Both the position numbers and the translations under genes were made by a program. A stretch of 64,000 bases of DNA from Tribonema minus (Eukaryota > Sar > Xanthophyceae > Tribonematales > Tribonemataceae), in assembly GCA_017506865.1 (NCBI GenBank), contig JAFCMP010000076.1, forward strand, positions 1 to 64,000. The letters are read 5' to 3'. The first letter of the stretch is position 1. Each line of letters opens with the position of its first letter. The notes beneath the pieces were generated by a model, which was given only the letters and a program-made list of their open reading frames with translations, searched no databases and was not told the DNA's origin. This document shows positions 32,915 to 43,419 of the stretch, piece after piece.

Positions 32915-35900
32915 CTAATTGACATATACTATGGTATTGCAGAACCGAACCGCTGGTGCTGTTGCAAGGGGCTGCCAGAAACTGCCAGTGCGCTCGCCAA
33001 GGAACGGTGACGAATGATGCAGTGTATAGATGAGACGTGCCAGATGCTTGTCGCCTTTAGTCGCATGACCTTTATAGCGGTTTGCAAATGAGGGCAGCTG
33101 AGCCGTCAACTCATCCGGCTCTGCTGCATCAATCGGGCATATGAATTCCACCGTGCCATTGGAAGCAATGTGTACCACATAGCCATCACAACTATCATCA
33201 GAGCCATCTACCCATGCAGCCAATGAAACTCTTATGATGTCACCTTTAGCATATGGGCATTTTTCACGTGGTGCTGGTGCTGCAGCCGCTGATGGCCTGT
33301 CAGCCGGGTCACGGGGCACATGCTGTTGATCACGCGTAGGCAAGTGTACATCTGGTGGAGGCGGCACCGCTACTTCAAGTTGTCGCTCAGTAGCCAGCTT
33401 CAGCCTACTACAGTGGATGTACTTCAACATGACTTGCCCTGCATGCGTCGCCCGCAAAACATATGTGTCTAGCCCAGGTATTCGCCTTTCTACTACAAAT
33501 GGACCCAACCAGCGTTCTGCTTTCAATTTCTTACTCAGCCCCTTACGAACGGGCGGATAGTGTACAAGAACATGATCTCCAGGTTCAAAGCGACGAGCAA
33601 ACCCTTTCTCCTGCGCTGCCGCCGCCCGTAGCCTCTCCTCCTGCTCTTGTAGTGACACCTGTACCAGCCTGTGTCCTTCCTTGATGAGCTCATGAATTAC
33701 GTGCAGGTGCTCAGCTGCTGACTTCCACCTGCGCGACAGCTCAGGTGCACGAAGATCTCCCAACATTGCCTCGAACGGCAGCAGGGGCTCACGCCCATAT
33801 AACATGCGAAACGGTGACATGCCATACGTCGTGTTTGTGCAAGCTCTGTGGTTGAAAAGAGCCATGGGTAAGACTGAGTCCCAATTCTTCTGATTGTCTT
33901 CTACCATCATTGCCAGAAGGTTGACAAGCGTGCCGTTGGTGCGCTCAGTGAGACCATTGCATGCAGGGTGGTAAGGGGATGTGAAGCGCTGCTCAATGCC
34001 CACTAACCTAGTTAGCTCTTTCATCAGCAACCCCCTGAACTCCTTAGCATTGTCACAGAGGAACATTTGAGGGCACCCGTGCCTTGGTATGATCTCACTG
34101 ACTATGACACGCGCAACAGTGACTGCTGATTTGTCAGGTATCGCAAAGGCCTCCGGCCACCTAGTCAGGTAATCCGTGAAGACCAAAATGAAAGTGTTGC
34201 CCCTGGCAGTCTTGGGCAGCGGTCCCACAATATCGAAGCCTACCAATTGAAACGCATGCTGTAGATCTACATCTCCAAATCCATGCACACGCACACGCAT
34301 ATCGCGCTTGGACTTGCGCTTTTGGCATGCCAGGCAAGTCAGCACCCACTTGAAAACATCAGAATACATGCCAGGCCAGAAGTACCTGCGCCTCACTTTG
34401 TCATATGTGCGAGCAAAGCCACTGTGACCTCCACCAATCGCACCATCATGACATTCCTCAAACACGCGCTCTCTTAGTGACTTCGGTACCACTAGCAAGT
34501 CTGTGCCTGTCTTGTGGGACCTGCCACCAGCAGCAAAATGCATTCTCCCATTGCGCATGTAGTAGCCAGCGCGCTCAAATGCGCGAGCATCCTCAACTTC
34601 TCTAGGTGAGAGGCCATGTGGGGGACCACCTGCTCTTAGACTAGTAGTCAAGTACTTCGCTACTTTCCCCAATACCGCATCCTTGCTCAGCGAAGATACC
34701 AAGTCGCCCGCTTCAAACACGGCGCGATGTCGTTGCCTATTACCATCTACTTTGCCACCTGTATCCTTGTTGTTGATGTCTTCATGGCCATCCTCCAATT
34801 CAGCCTCAAGGTCCATGTTCTCGTCGCCATCTTCTGGGAACAGCTGAGCCACCCTGCTTGCTGTGATGTTGATTGACACTATCTTCACTCCAGCTGCATC
34901 GTCACATTCACAAGCGGCAGGCAAAACAACAGACGAAAAATTTCCCGGAACAGGTGCTGGCCGCTGTATCCCCCCATGCTGCGAGGTCGTCGCTGCATCA
35001 TTAGAAAAGGCCACACCTGCAGACACTGTGACGAAAGTGCCATCCCTGATACGCGAGAGGGCGTCAGCATTACCATTCTCTCTACCAGGCCTGTGCACAA
35101 TGTCCATGTTGTATTCTTGCAGTTCTGATATGTAACGTTCCTGCCGCTTGGTGCGCGGTTCTGAGCCACCCATCAAGTGCGCCAATGCAGAGTGGTCAGT
35201 TTGTAGGATGAACGTGTTACCATTGTGCAAAAACTGTCTGAAGTAGTGAACTCCTTCCATTGCTGCTAGCGCTTCCCTATCATAAGTACCATAATTGCGT
35301 TCAGCACTTTTCAAAGTACGACTATAGTATCCTATCGGGTGCTCTCCGTTGGTGGGGCATATCTGCGTTAACACCGCTCCCAGTCCATAGTCAGAAGCAT
35401 CAGTCTGCAAAACCAACTTGACTGAGCCATTGAGGATGCCTTTCAAATCGGGATGTGCTAAAACAGGGGATGTCTTCAAGGCCTCCTTGAGCACCTGCCA
35501 CGCAGCAATGCAATCATCCGAGAGCTCAAACGGTACACCTTTGCGAGTAAGGTTGACCAGGGGCTCCGTGATTGTTGAAAAATGGGAGATATACTGCCTG
35601 TAGTACGCTGCCATACACAAAAAGGAACGCACATCATGAAGGTCAGAGGGCAAAGGTATCTTCTCAATTGCCTCTACTTTTGATGGATCAACGCGCTTGC
35701 CCTGGGCATCTACGACATGACCCAGAAATTTGACCTCCCGCATGGCGAAGTGACACTTGGACGGCTTCAGCTTTATGCCTACTGAGAGCAGTCGGCTCAA
35801 CACTATCTCCAAGTGCTTCATGTGCTCTTTGAAGGTTTTGCTAAAAACCAGAATATCGTCAATGTACACCAGGGCGTACACCCACAGCGCATCATGCCCC

Positions 35901-38900
35901 ATAGCAAGCTGCATTAGACGCTGAAAAGTAGATGGCATGTTCATAAGCCCCATAGGTCCCACCTTCCATTGATAGCACCCCCATTTGGTTTGAAAAGCCG
36001 TTATTGGTCTGGATTCTCTGTCCAATTCAACATGCCAAAATCCAGCAACCGCGTCCATAGAGCTAAACCACTCAGAGCCATTCAACACTGAGTGCACCTC
36101 ATCTATGCGCGGCAGCGGAAACCCATCCTGACCGCCACCACGCTCTTTCACTGCTTGATTAACCGCCCTCAAATCCTGCACAACTCTCATACCACCGTCT
36201 GGCTTTGGTATTATCATGAGAGGAGAGTTCCAGGGTGAATTTGACGGCTCAATCACGCCCTTCTTCAACAAGAAGTCAATTTCCTTCCATAAAACTTCAA
36301 GTTCTTTCAGACTATACTTTCGCAATCTGGAACGCACAGGCCTAGCATCTCCAACATCAATATGGTGGCGGACCAACGACACTTTTCCTGGCCTACCATC
36401 ATGTGAGAAGATCCCCTTACGTGCCATTTTGCGAAGCAAATCTGTCAACTGCATTCGTTGAACTTCCGTCAAGTGTTCCAATTCCCCAACACGGAACGCG
36501 GCAAGCCATTCCAGCTCCCGTGCCCGTTGCACTGCTTCATCGTCCGTACACTCTTGAGCTGCAGATGAGTCAGCACCAACACCAGGTTGCGATTCTACAT
36601 CAACCTTCGCTTCCTTTTTTGGTTTATTGTGAGTTTCAGGGACGGCAGTGCAAGGAGCATTTGGCGGCGGCGGTTCTGCGGGGGGCCGCGCCTTGTGCAC
36701 TATCTTGTCTGCGTGGGGCTCCTCTACACTCAATGTTTGCACTCGTGAATCAGAGACTGGGTTTAACTTAGCCGAATTGACTTTGTCTGCCATGCTGCTA
36801 GTTGAAGTAGTTGACGTTGAAGAAGGGTTCACCTGTGCTCCACACCCCCAACCTACGTCGCAGCTCTCAGCAAACAGAGCCTCCGCTGCCGTTCCCGAAA
36901 TGACATTTGGCGCCTCCGCTTGCGCCTCAGCTGGTGTCACATAACCAGCAGCAACCATGAAGCAAACCGTGGCTAGACGATCATTGCGCTCTATCTGTGC
37001 TATCCTCGCTTTGATCGCCGTCAAGCGCTTTTCTAGCAACTGCTGTTTCTCGTCTTTCTCCTGTACTGAAGTCAGTGCTATTAAGCTCCGTGTGGTTTCC
37101 ACTTCACATCTGTGTGATTGTCGCTTCCACAAATCCTCATCTAGCAAGTGCAAGTGCCCAAGCTTGACGCCCGGTTTCAGCTTACCGGTACGCTTGACAA
37201 TAGTGAGATTTATAGTGCTGGTGTGCATACCCTCCTCTACCAACACTCGCTGCCGCCGCACAGCCCAATGCCCCCGTGGGTCAATTGCCCCTTCGAGCAC
37301 ATAGTTCCCCGGTGGTGCGTCACCGGTCCAAGTCACCACAACTGCAATTCCATCCGCTGTAGCTTCTGTGACGGGGTACTTCTTGGCTATATAGACAGTA
37401 GCTTGTTTTTGCAAAGCAGCCCCTTGCTCTGCAACCAACACAATGTTGTCCCATCCTGGTAGTTCTGTTTCGGCGGCAGCGGCCAACTCAGGGTTGTCTG
37501 ACACTTGATTCTTGCCAAAGCGCTCATCTGCATGGTCCATCGCTATGGTGTATGCTTCCATCATTGTCAGCTTACCTGGCGTGCGCGCCCCGCCGCTACG
37601 ATGGCCATCCTCGTCATCACCTCCGGCTTCGCCGCTGTCGGTGCTTGTCTCGTCACCTTCGCTCGTGGAGTTGCTGGCTGATGCTTGCGCGCTGGTCTCG
37701 CAGGCGGTCTTCTTGGCGTGGTCTGCTGTGGAGGGCTGCGGCCCTGGCTCCCGGTTGTGGTTCGCCGCCCCCATCGCGAAGCCCTGCTTGTACTTCAACT
37801 TGCGCAGGAAAGGCATGCCTTGCAGGTGTTGTGATACGAGGACAGGCCCCACCGAGGTGCCTCCCTGTGGGTGGTCGTCAGGGAGGTCATAGGGACCCAA
37901 GGTCTGCACAAACAAACCATCCTCGATCATGCGAGGCGGTATGGGTGCCTGCTGGCGCTGCAAGTCGAACAGCACCGGCTCTGTACGCAGAGTGCGAATG
38001 ATGAATGACATCACTGGGGCAAGCAGTATCTGACCACTGCCCTTCGCCAGTGTTGACTGTGTGATGCCTGGTGGCACCTTGAGCCACCACAGACCATTGG
38101 CCCGCAGTAAGTCTGCCTGCGATGGAGCATAGCGTTGAGTGGCATTGTACTGCGTGTCCCCCTTTCGCATGTCACTGTCTGATGGTTCACGGAATGCATG
38201 AAAGTGACGCGCAACAAGGGTTGGTACACTGCGCGTCATCTCATGCGTCCAGCGCGCTGTGGCATTGCGAGGTGGCAGCACAAACACTGGGTTAGTGACA
38301 CCCCACATCTCCATGGGGGTGATCTGCAGTTCGTGCTTGTCCTTATGCTTTGCGCGCTCCACCTTGTGAGCCACGCGCTGGAGCGCGTCCACCACACTCT
38401 GATCACCCTTCATCATGAGGAGGAACACTCGGTTGCGCAGGTTAGGGAACCCCAGGTTTTCACCCGAGAGCTCAAATGACAATATGTGATAACCTGCGTT
38501 GAGCGCTGCCTCCAACGCGAGAACTCCACTGACAGTCAGCCCCAGCTCTGGCGCATTTTCAATTAAGAGTCGCTTCACTCCCTTCTGTACAGCCTTGTGC
38601 ACCAGCTGTGGTGTGGTGCTTGCGGTCACCAGATCTGGGTCCAGCTCGACTATCTTGTCCCACACTTCATCAGAGGTGTAGTCCCCTATAAGCGTAGGAA
38701 CCGTGGGGTGAGATGCACGAAAAACTTTGGCGAAGTCTTCACTGGTCTCTACTGCCATTGCCACTTGTGCTCCCCCCATTATTGCACCCATTACGGAGCT
38801 GCCAATCCCCCCCCCCAGGTCTACCACCTTTAGGTTAGGTACCAGCATTTGCTCTACGTTTGGGTACTCACCATGTTCAACTGCCGAGATCTGAGACCAG

Positions 38901-39394
38901 CGATCGACATGGCAATTCTCCAGCACCCAGTCTGACCCCCCTTTTTTGTTGTAGCAGCCCAAGCGCCTGTTCTCAGTGAGCTCTGAGGCAGCTACACAAA
39001 TCTCTGTCTCACTGTCTGAGGGGTAGTCTGCTTCTGAATCAGAAGTCAAGTCTGTGTCATCATCATCACTTTCCGACCAGTCAGTTGCTTGCACATAGTC
39101 ATCCACCAACTCTGCGCTGCTTGCATCGGAATCAGAGTACACTGACTCTACTTCAACAGTCTTGTCAGTGCGCCAACACGGACATGACACGTCAGTCTCC
39201 CAGCCTGTTTTCGGCAGTGCTTCCACGCTCACAACACGCTCATCCTGCTCATTGTCAAGGTCAATGGGTGGTTGTACTTGTACTTTCTCCGCACCTACTC
39301 CTGTTCCAAGCACAAACTTTGGCCCCGGCTCTCCATCCTGTGTGAGTGGCGCGTCGAGCAAATCTGCAGGCAGTGCTCCAAACTCAAACTTCAA
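32915..39394 (-). CDS. Gypsy Pol polyprotein: C5-methyltransferase-like domain, RT, RNase H, integrase
   Basis: 2159 residues counted from TTG 39394; there is no nearby ATG, so entry is probably by +1 frameshift from the gag-like ORF. Residues 80-135 are acidic. Residues 188-470 follow C5-cytosine methyltransferases: motif I DLGGGIG (192-198), AVE (214-216), motif IV position TTPQ (260-263) where PCQ is expected, ENA (279-281), FPNLRNRVFLL (316-326), motif IX-like RYAPSQADLL (421-430) and motif X-like GSGQILLAPV (451-460). The catalytic Cys is absent. NLTIVKRTGKLKPG (729-742) resembles the strand segment often found between protease and RT. RT spans about 1010-1220 with YIDD at 1177-1180. RNase H has D1332. 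Integrase has HHCC zinc-finger residues H1649 and H1657, D1721, D1781 and E1817 (D,D35E), and GPF at 1964-1966. About 90 residues of unknown type end the protein. I see no aspartic protease DTG/DSG in context and no chromodomain. Confidence 0.9.
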   Translation of the reverse strand: MKFEFGALPADLLDAPLTQDGEPGPKFVLGTGVGAEKVQVQPPIDLDNEQDERVVSVEALPKTGWETDVSCPCWRTDKTVEVESVYSDSDASSAELVDDYVQATDWSESDDDDTDLTSDSEADYPSDSETEICVAASELTENRRLGCYNKKGGSDWVLENCHVDRWSQISAVEHGEYPNVEQMLVPNLKVVDLGGGIGSSVMGAIMGGAQVAMAVETSEDFAKVFRASHPTVPTLIGDYTSDEVWDKIVELDPDLVTASTTPQLVHKAVQKGVKRLLIENAPELGLTVSGVLALEAALNAGYHILSFELSGENLGFPNLRNRVFLLMMKGDQSVVDALQRVAHKVERAKHKDKHELQITPMEMWGVTNPVFVLPPRNATARWTHEMTRSVPTLVARHFHAFREPSDSDMRKGDTQYNATQRYAPSQADLLRANGLWWLKVPPGITQSTLAKGSGQILLAPVMSFIIRTLRTEPVLFDLQRQQAPIPPRMIEDGLFVQTLGPYDLPDDHPQGGTSVGPVLVSQHLQGMPFLRKLKYKQGFAMGAANHNREPGPQPSTADHAKKTACETSAQASASNSTSEGDETSTDSGEAGGDDEDGHRSGGARTPGKLTMMEAYTIAMDHADERFGKNQVSDNPELAAAAETELPGWDNIVLVAEQGAALQKQATVYIAKKYPVTEATADGIAVVVTWTGDAPPGNYVLEGAIDPRGHWAVRRQRVLVEEGMHTSTINLTIVKRTGKLKPGVKLGHLHLLDEDLWKRQSHRCEVETTRSLIALTSVQEKDEKQQLLEKRLTAIKARIAQIERNDRLATVCFMVAAGYVTPAEAQAEAPNVISGTAAEALFAESCDVGWGCGAQVNPSSTSTTSTSSMADKVNSAKLNPVSDSRVQTLSVEEPHADKIVHKARPPAEPPPPNAPCTAVPETHNKPKKEAKVDVESQPGVGADSSAAQECTDDEAVQRARELEWLAAFRVGELEHLTEVQRMQLTDLLRKMARKGIFSHDGRPGKVSLVRHHIDVGDARPVRSRLRKYSLKELEVLWKEIDFLLKKGVIEPSNSPWNSPLMIIPKPDGGMRVVQDLRAVNQAVKERGGGQDGFPLPRIDEVHSVLNGSEWFSSMDAVAGFWHVELDRESRPITAFQTKWGCYQWKVGPMGLMNMPSTFQRLMQLAMGHDALWVYALVYIDDILVFSKTFKEHMKHLEIVLSRLLSVGIKLKPSKCHFAMREVKFLGHVVDAQGKRVDPSKVEAIEKIPLPSDLHDVRSFLCMAAYYRQYISHFSTITEPLVNLTRKGVPFELSDDCIAAWQVLKEALKTSPVLAHPDLKGILNGSVKLVLQTDASDYGLGAVLTQICPTNGEHPIGYYSRTLKSAERNYGTYDREALAAMEGVHYFRQFLHNGNTFILQTDHSALAHLMGGSEPRTKRQERYISELQEYNMDIVHRPGRENGNADALSRIRDGTFVTVSAGVAFSNDAATTSQHGGIQRPAPVPGNFSSVVLPAACECDDAAGVKIVSINITASRVAQLFPEDGDENMDLEAELEDGHEDINNKDTGGKVDGNRQRHRAVFEAGDLVSSLSKDAVLGKVAKYLTTSLRAGGPPHGLSPREVEDARAFERAGYYMRNGRMHFAAGGRSHKTGTDLLVVPKSLRERVFEECHDGAIGGGHSGFARTYDKVRRRYFWPGMYSDVFKWVLTCLACQKRKSKRDMRVRVHGFGDVDLQHAFQLVGFDIVGPLPKTARGNTFILVFTDYLTRWPEAFAIPDKSAVTVARVIVSEIIPRHGCPQMFLCDNAKEFRGLLMKELTRLVGIEQRFTSPYHPACNGLTERTNGTLVNLLAMMVEDNQKNWDSVLPMALFNHRACTNTTYGMSPFRMLYGREPLLPFEAMLGDLRAPELSRRWKSAAEHLHVIHELIKEGHRLVQVSLQEQEERLRAAAAQEKGFARRFEPGDHVLVHYPPVRKGLSKKLKAERWLGPFVVERRIPGLDTYVLRATHAGQVMLKYIHCSRLKLATERQLEVAVPPPPDVHLPTRDQQHVPRDPADRPSAAAAPAPREKCPYAKGDIIRVSLAAWVDGSDDSCDGYVVHIASNGTVEFICPIDAAEPDELTAQLPSFANRYKGHATKGDKHLARLIYTLHHSSPFLGERTGSFWQPLATAPAVRFCNTIVYVN

Positions 39395-39398
39395 CGTG

Positions 39399-39815
39399 TC
39401 AGGCGCCGACGCTGACCCGTTGCAGCTGGTGTAACTGCTGCTGTTGCTGTAGCCGCTCTTGCATCTGCTGCTGCATGTGTAGCTCCGCCAGCCTTGCCGC
39501 TACCGCTGCCTCCTGGCTGCTCACTGTACGATCTTGCAGCTGCAATACCCTCAGGTTTTCCTCAGCGACCCTTTCTTCTGTCTCCGCTAGACGCGTTTTG
39601 AGTCGTCGCTGAACACCAATTAGGCGCTCGCTGTCTGTATAGAAGTGCTCCAATGCATCGCATACACTCCAGAACTGCGGCTCAATCTGCGATCCCTTCA
39701 TTTCCTCCATTCGCTGCCAGCTGCTGTATGGATTTCGTCCAACTGTGACAAGCCAGTTGTGAATTTCCAATGCCTCCTCACGACTTATAGCAGCACGTTC
39801 CTCCCCCCACACCAT
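39399..39815 (-). CDS. Gag-like coiled-coil protein of the retroelement (right)
   Basis: 138 residues, identical in layout to the left copy: mixed helical N-terminus, then Glu/Arg/Leu heptads and a Gln-rich end, without a zinc knuckle. The Pol frame is open without a stop from 39499 (opposite the TAG at 22767-22769 of the left copy). The two frames therefore overlap by about 100 bases before the Gag stop, which fits +1 frameshifting as in Ty1 and Ty3. The slippery codon is not identified. Confidence 0.55.
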   Translation of the reverse strand: MVWGEERAAISREEALEIHNWLVTVGRNPYSSWQRMEEMKGSQIEPQFWSVCDALEHFYTDSERLIGVQRRLKTRLAETEERVAEENLRVLQLQDRTVSSQEAAVAARLAELHMQQQMQERLQQQQQLHQLQRVSVGA

Positions 39816-40534
39816 TTTGCTGCAAGCAAGAAGGCGTGCACGTGCTGTTGTTGAACCGATGCCGGCGTGCACCTACGGTTAGGCACGTCGCTGCACGCCA
39901 AAGCAGCGTTGCTGCTGCTGTTGCTGAACTGAAGGTGGCGCAGTAGTGTCGCTGTAGCTCGCCACAACTAGCACACGCCCCCAGCTGTTGAAATCCCGAA
40001 GCTCCGCCGACTGCCCCTGCTTGATGCTGCAGCACGAGCTCAACGGAGCTTGGCGCCGCGTACTGCTGCGCTAAGCCTTCCCAGAGTGTCTCCTGGCTGG
40101 CTAAAGACTGCCGAGATCTGCCATCATAAGCATGAGTTGCCTCACTGCTGTGTTTATGAACTACGCTAGAAACTACACACCTTACGACTCCTGAGACCTC
40201 AGTTCCACATGCCCATGTGCTGTGTGCAAACCCATATCAAATGAGAGCATAGCCAGCGGCCAAAGGCAGTGGAGAGAAGTCCTGTCAGGAAGTCATGGTG
40301 TTGGGTATCTTGTATAGAGCACAAAAGGCATGTCGTGTACCAAGCGGTTACACAACCCTACTTCAACAACGGCTCCACCTAGGGTCGCCTCACCACATCA
40401 ACAATTGACGCCTTTTGCCAGACCTTGAACTTGTGTCTTTAACATTGGGCAAAGCTTAATGTTGCCGTCAAACTTTGTCAGATGAATAACTGTGCAGCGA
40501 AGCTGTCACGTGCTGTTGTCTTTCTGTGCTGTAG
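39816..40534. other. 5' flank of the retroelement (right)
   Basis: Mirror of 21735-22453. No LTR, primer-binding site or exon was recognised. An exon upstream of the Smr-like exon was looked for and not found. Confidence 0.4.
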
Positions 40535-40759
40535 ATGGTACATCAGCTAAATCAAGAAACAGCTCGGGCTGCCATTCGGCATGAGATTCATGAGCTTCAG
40601 AAGGATGACAGGAGACGCAAACTACCACTGTACATCATTGCAGGCCAAGGTGGTGGCCAATTGGTAGCTGCCGTATCTGATACACTCAGGTCTGAGCGCA
40701 TCCAATATTTCTTGTTACGGCCTGGTGTAGTTGTGGTCCCTTCTCCTGATGCGCAATAA
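40535..40759 (+). pseudogene. Orphan Smr-domain-like exon (right)
   Basis: Mirror of 21510-21734. It is preceded by TTTCTGTGCTGTAG, a good splice-acceptor sequence ending directly before the ATG, and ends at TAA 40757-40759. Its upstream direction points straight into the retroelement, which is on the opposite strand. I infer that the 5' exons were separated or lost, but a short independent gene cannot be excluded. Confidence 0.5.
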
Positions 40760-40840
40760 TCATCATCAGCATGTGCCTTGGGTAGGAAGCAGAGATGGCG
40801 CGTAGTGCCATTGTCGAACAGCTACGCGCGAGAAATTTTT

Positions 40841-40927
40841 TCGACAAGTACGCGTACGAGTATTAATATACTGGTGAGAGCGGCTACGGGTACGAGTTAA
40901 ACCTGTGCTCGAGACAACGGGTACGCG
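40841..40927. repeat. GTACG-rich hairpin repeat, copy B (right)
   Basis: Mirror of 21342-21428. Confidence 0.65.
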
Positions 40928-41542
40928 TATACCTGTGGAACAGGTTATTGCTGGTCAAACAGGTGTTTTTGCCTGCTTCAATGAGTTTTTGATGGCTTTC
41001 ACCAGATTCTTCGCAGCAATGTCCTATTTCATGCATCACATTACAAGACGCTTGAATCTGCTTTGGGGAAATCGTCTGGCTCGTTGGCTCGAAAGCCGTG
41101 CGTGCCTTACTACTAGGGCACGAAACACGGGTGCAATGTACTGACTTAGATGAAAGCGTTGAGTAGCTGGCATGCACAATGTAAATGCACCTTACTGACA
41201 TGCACATCTCTTTGGCAGTAGCTCTCGGCCAGCGCAGCGTGGCGTTGAGTCGGTGAAACGAAGCTGAAGCTCGCTATGAGAAGCCACTGCGTCCGAGCCG
41301 AGCCGCTACGGGGTCAGCTATATAGAAGATGCGTTATCTCGTCGGTGCTTGCTCGCAATCGCAGTTGCAACGCACGCTCACGCTCCTGGCTCCTTCCTTG
41401 TTCAAAACTTCGGCCCAACCCAACTTCAACGGATTTATTCTCGAGAAGCTCGCGAAAACAAGCACGCAATGTGTACGAGATTTTCACTCGTACTGCGCGT
41501 TATCTGCTGTGGACCAGTGCAGGTTTTGCTTGTTGCCTCACA

Positions 41543-41622
41543 CGACAGGTTACGCGTACGAGTTATTCCGTGGCCACGGGTACGAGTTAAAACGCGCGTC
41601 AAAAACTCGTACCTGTACGCGT
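41543..41622. repeat. GTACG-rich hairpin repeat, copy A (right)
   Basis: Mirror of 20647-20726, including the 10-bp stem and the CGTGGCCACG palindrome. Confidence 0.75.
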
Positions 41623-42268
41623 GCCACAGGTGTACGCGCTGCCTCTGGTAGGAAGACTGATGGGGGTCGGCTACATTGCATTGGTGACGCATTATATTCT
41701 GCACAGGAGCAGCTTAGGCTGTCAGTGAGTCTGAAAGGCAACAGCACATACTATGCGCATACTCCCGCTGCCTGTTAGTCAATGGATGTTGAGCACTGCT
41801 TGCTGTGCACATCTTAAGATCATGTATGATTGTATCATGCTTCAAGCAAGTGCGAGGTGAGAATATGTGTGCTGTCACAGTGCTCTGGTCACCACAACAA
41901 CTGCCCTGTTGGTCAACACACAGTCGGTGAAGGTAAATCATAAGCAGCCGTGTGCGCATGTCCAGGCCAGTCTGAGACTCTCAGAGCTAGTAGTTAGACT
42001 TTCATGCTTTGATTGCAATGCTAGTCTGAGAGTAACTGTTGCAATTGTAAAGTTGCTGCAGCTCCATGCATGGTCAACGTCCTGCAGGTGATCACCTGTA
42101 TCACTGGCTCTCAGCATGGTGCTCAGCTTAGGCGATTGGCAATATCAAACTCAAAGTGGTCAGCATAGCCGTTGGGCTCAGCATGACCAGCATGACTTCA
42201 TGCGTATTACTATTAGCAGCTGCTATTTGTTCTGTGAGGATCGCCACCGCCGGGGCGGCATCGCGGCC

Positions 42269-43419
42269 TAGGCTGCCGCTGATGCAGTTGCCGCTGCCAG
42301 TGGCGGAGCGGTTGCGCCTTCAACCGCCATTGCCGCTGTTTCCGCTGCTGGTGCTGTTGGTGCACCTAGTGCTGCTGCCGCTGCTGCAGCTGGCGCCGCT
42401 TGTGTTGCCGCATCCTCAGCAGCGTTGTCTGCACCTTGAGGAGTCGCCTGCCGCAGCATCCCCGGGGGCCCGCCCATCCAGAGGGTGCTGGTTGCAGCCG
42501 CTAGCGCTTGCAGCGTGCCCGCCACATACGCAGCATGAGAGATGTCGCAGGCGCTGGTAATGTCAAGGCCGCCATGCCGTGTTGGGAGTCGCGCTTGTTG
42601 TAAGGCTGGGCCGTTCGCTGCCATACGGAAGCGAGCACCGCTTTGCTCATACTCAGGCTGGCGTCAGATCTGGCCTGGTGGCTGCAGGCCCATTGAGTGT
42701 TCGAGCACCCACTGCGTGACCCAATCCCACTCCTTGGCGGCTGGCGCTGTCCGTGTAGTGGGAATCATTATGGTGCGCAGGCAGTAAGTACGGCATATGC
42801 GAGGCACCACCGTGACACCGTAGCGCAGTAACCTGAACACAGCCCTCGGAGTTGCTCTGCAAATCGAGCCCCTGCCCCGCCTGCAGCCACTTCCCTGCGC
42901 AGCAATGGCATGCCTCCACAAATCTGCTTTGGCCCAACGGCACCCCCCGCAACACAGCTCCGCGATTCTGATTTTCATCCGTGTCCCCCACTAGCTGAAC
43001 GCCTACTGGTTGGCAACTGCTGCAGCAGTTCAAGTTGCCGCTCGTGGTCTATCACCACTGGTGGCACATATATGGATGTCCCCCCTCAGGCTACCAGGCA
43101 GCGCACGTGACTCGATGAGGTTTAGCTCCAGCCCCACCTTCGCAAAGTGTTGTTTGAGCTGCGCCATCGCCTGCATGTCATCCTGAGTCAGCGTGCAGGC
43201 ACCTGTTTGGACACTGGCGTCGTCCATGTAGGCGTCCATCCGCCTGCGCGCGCGCTGCGCTGCCGCCTCCGAGTCCTCATTGAACCGTTTCAAGCACTAA
43301 GCAATGGCACCGCAGAAGAGCATCGGTGCCGCGGGGTCCCCCTGCTTATATCCGTGCTGAGACTCGATAACGCGCGTGGAGCCGTCGATGTGCTGGAACA
43401 GCAGGCGCCACCGTCGGCG
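42269..43419 (-). pseudogene. Non-LTR retrotransposon reverse transcriptase fragment, decayed (right)
   Basis: Mirror of 18850-20000 with the same in-frame TAG and frameshifts. QGDP...LF, YMDD and LPTRHGGL landmarks are present in the same order. Shared lesions show it was already dead when the arms were copied. Confidence 0.8.

Larger units (their letters stand above)
32915..39815 (-). mobile_element. Ty3/gypsy-type retroelement carrying a methyltransferase-like domain (right copy)
   Basis: ORF-defined limits of the intact copy: gag-like ORF 39815-39399 followed by Pol in the +1 frame to 32915. LTRs were not located. All pol enzyme motifs are present and uninterrupted, so apart from the unknown ends it looks coding-competent. 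Confidence 0.85.
40760..42268. other. Intergenic region with hairpin-rich repeats (right)
   Basis: Mirror of 20001-21509. A CTATATAG box lies near 41320, a few bases before a 149-codon plus-strand ORF (41329-41778). The ORF has no recognised domain, biased Arg/Ser/Cys composition and no supporting context, so it is not called as a gene. Confidence 0.45.
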
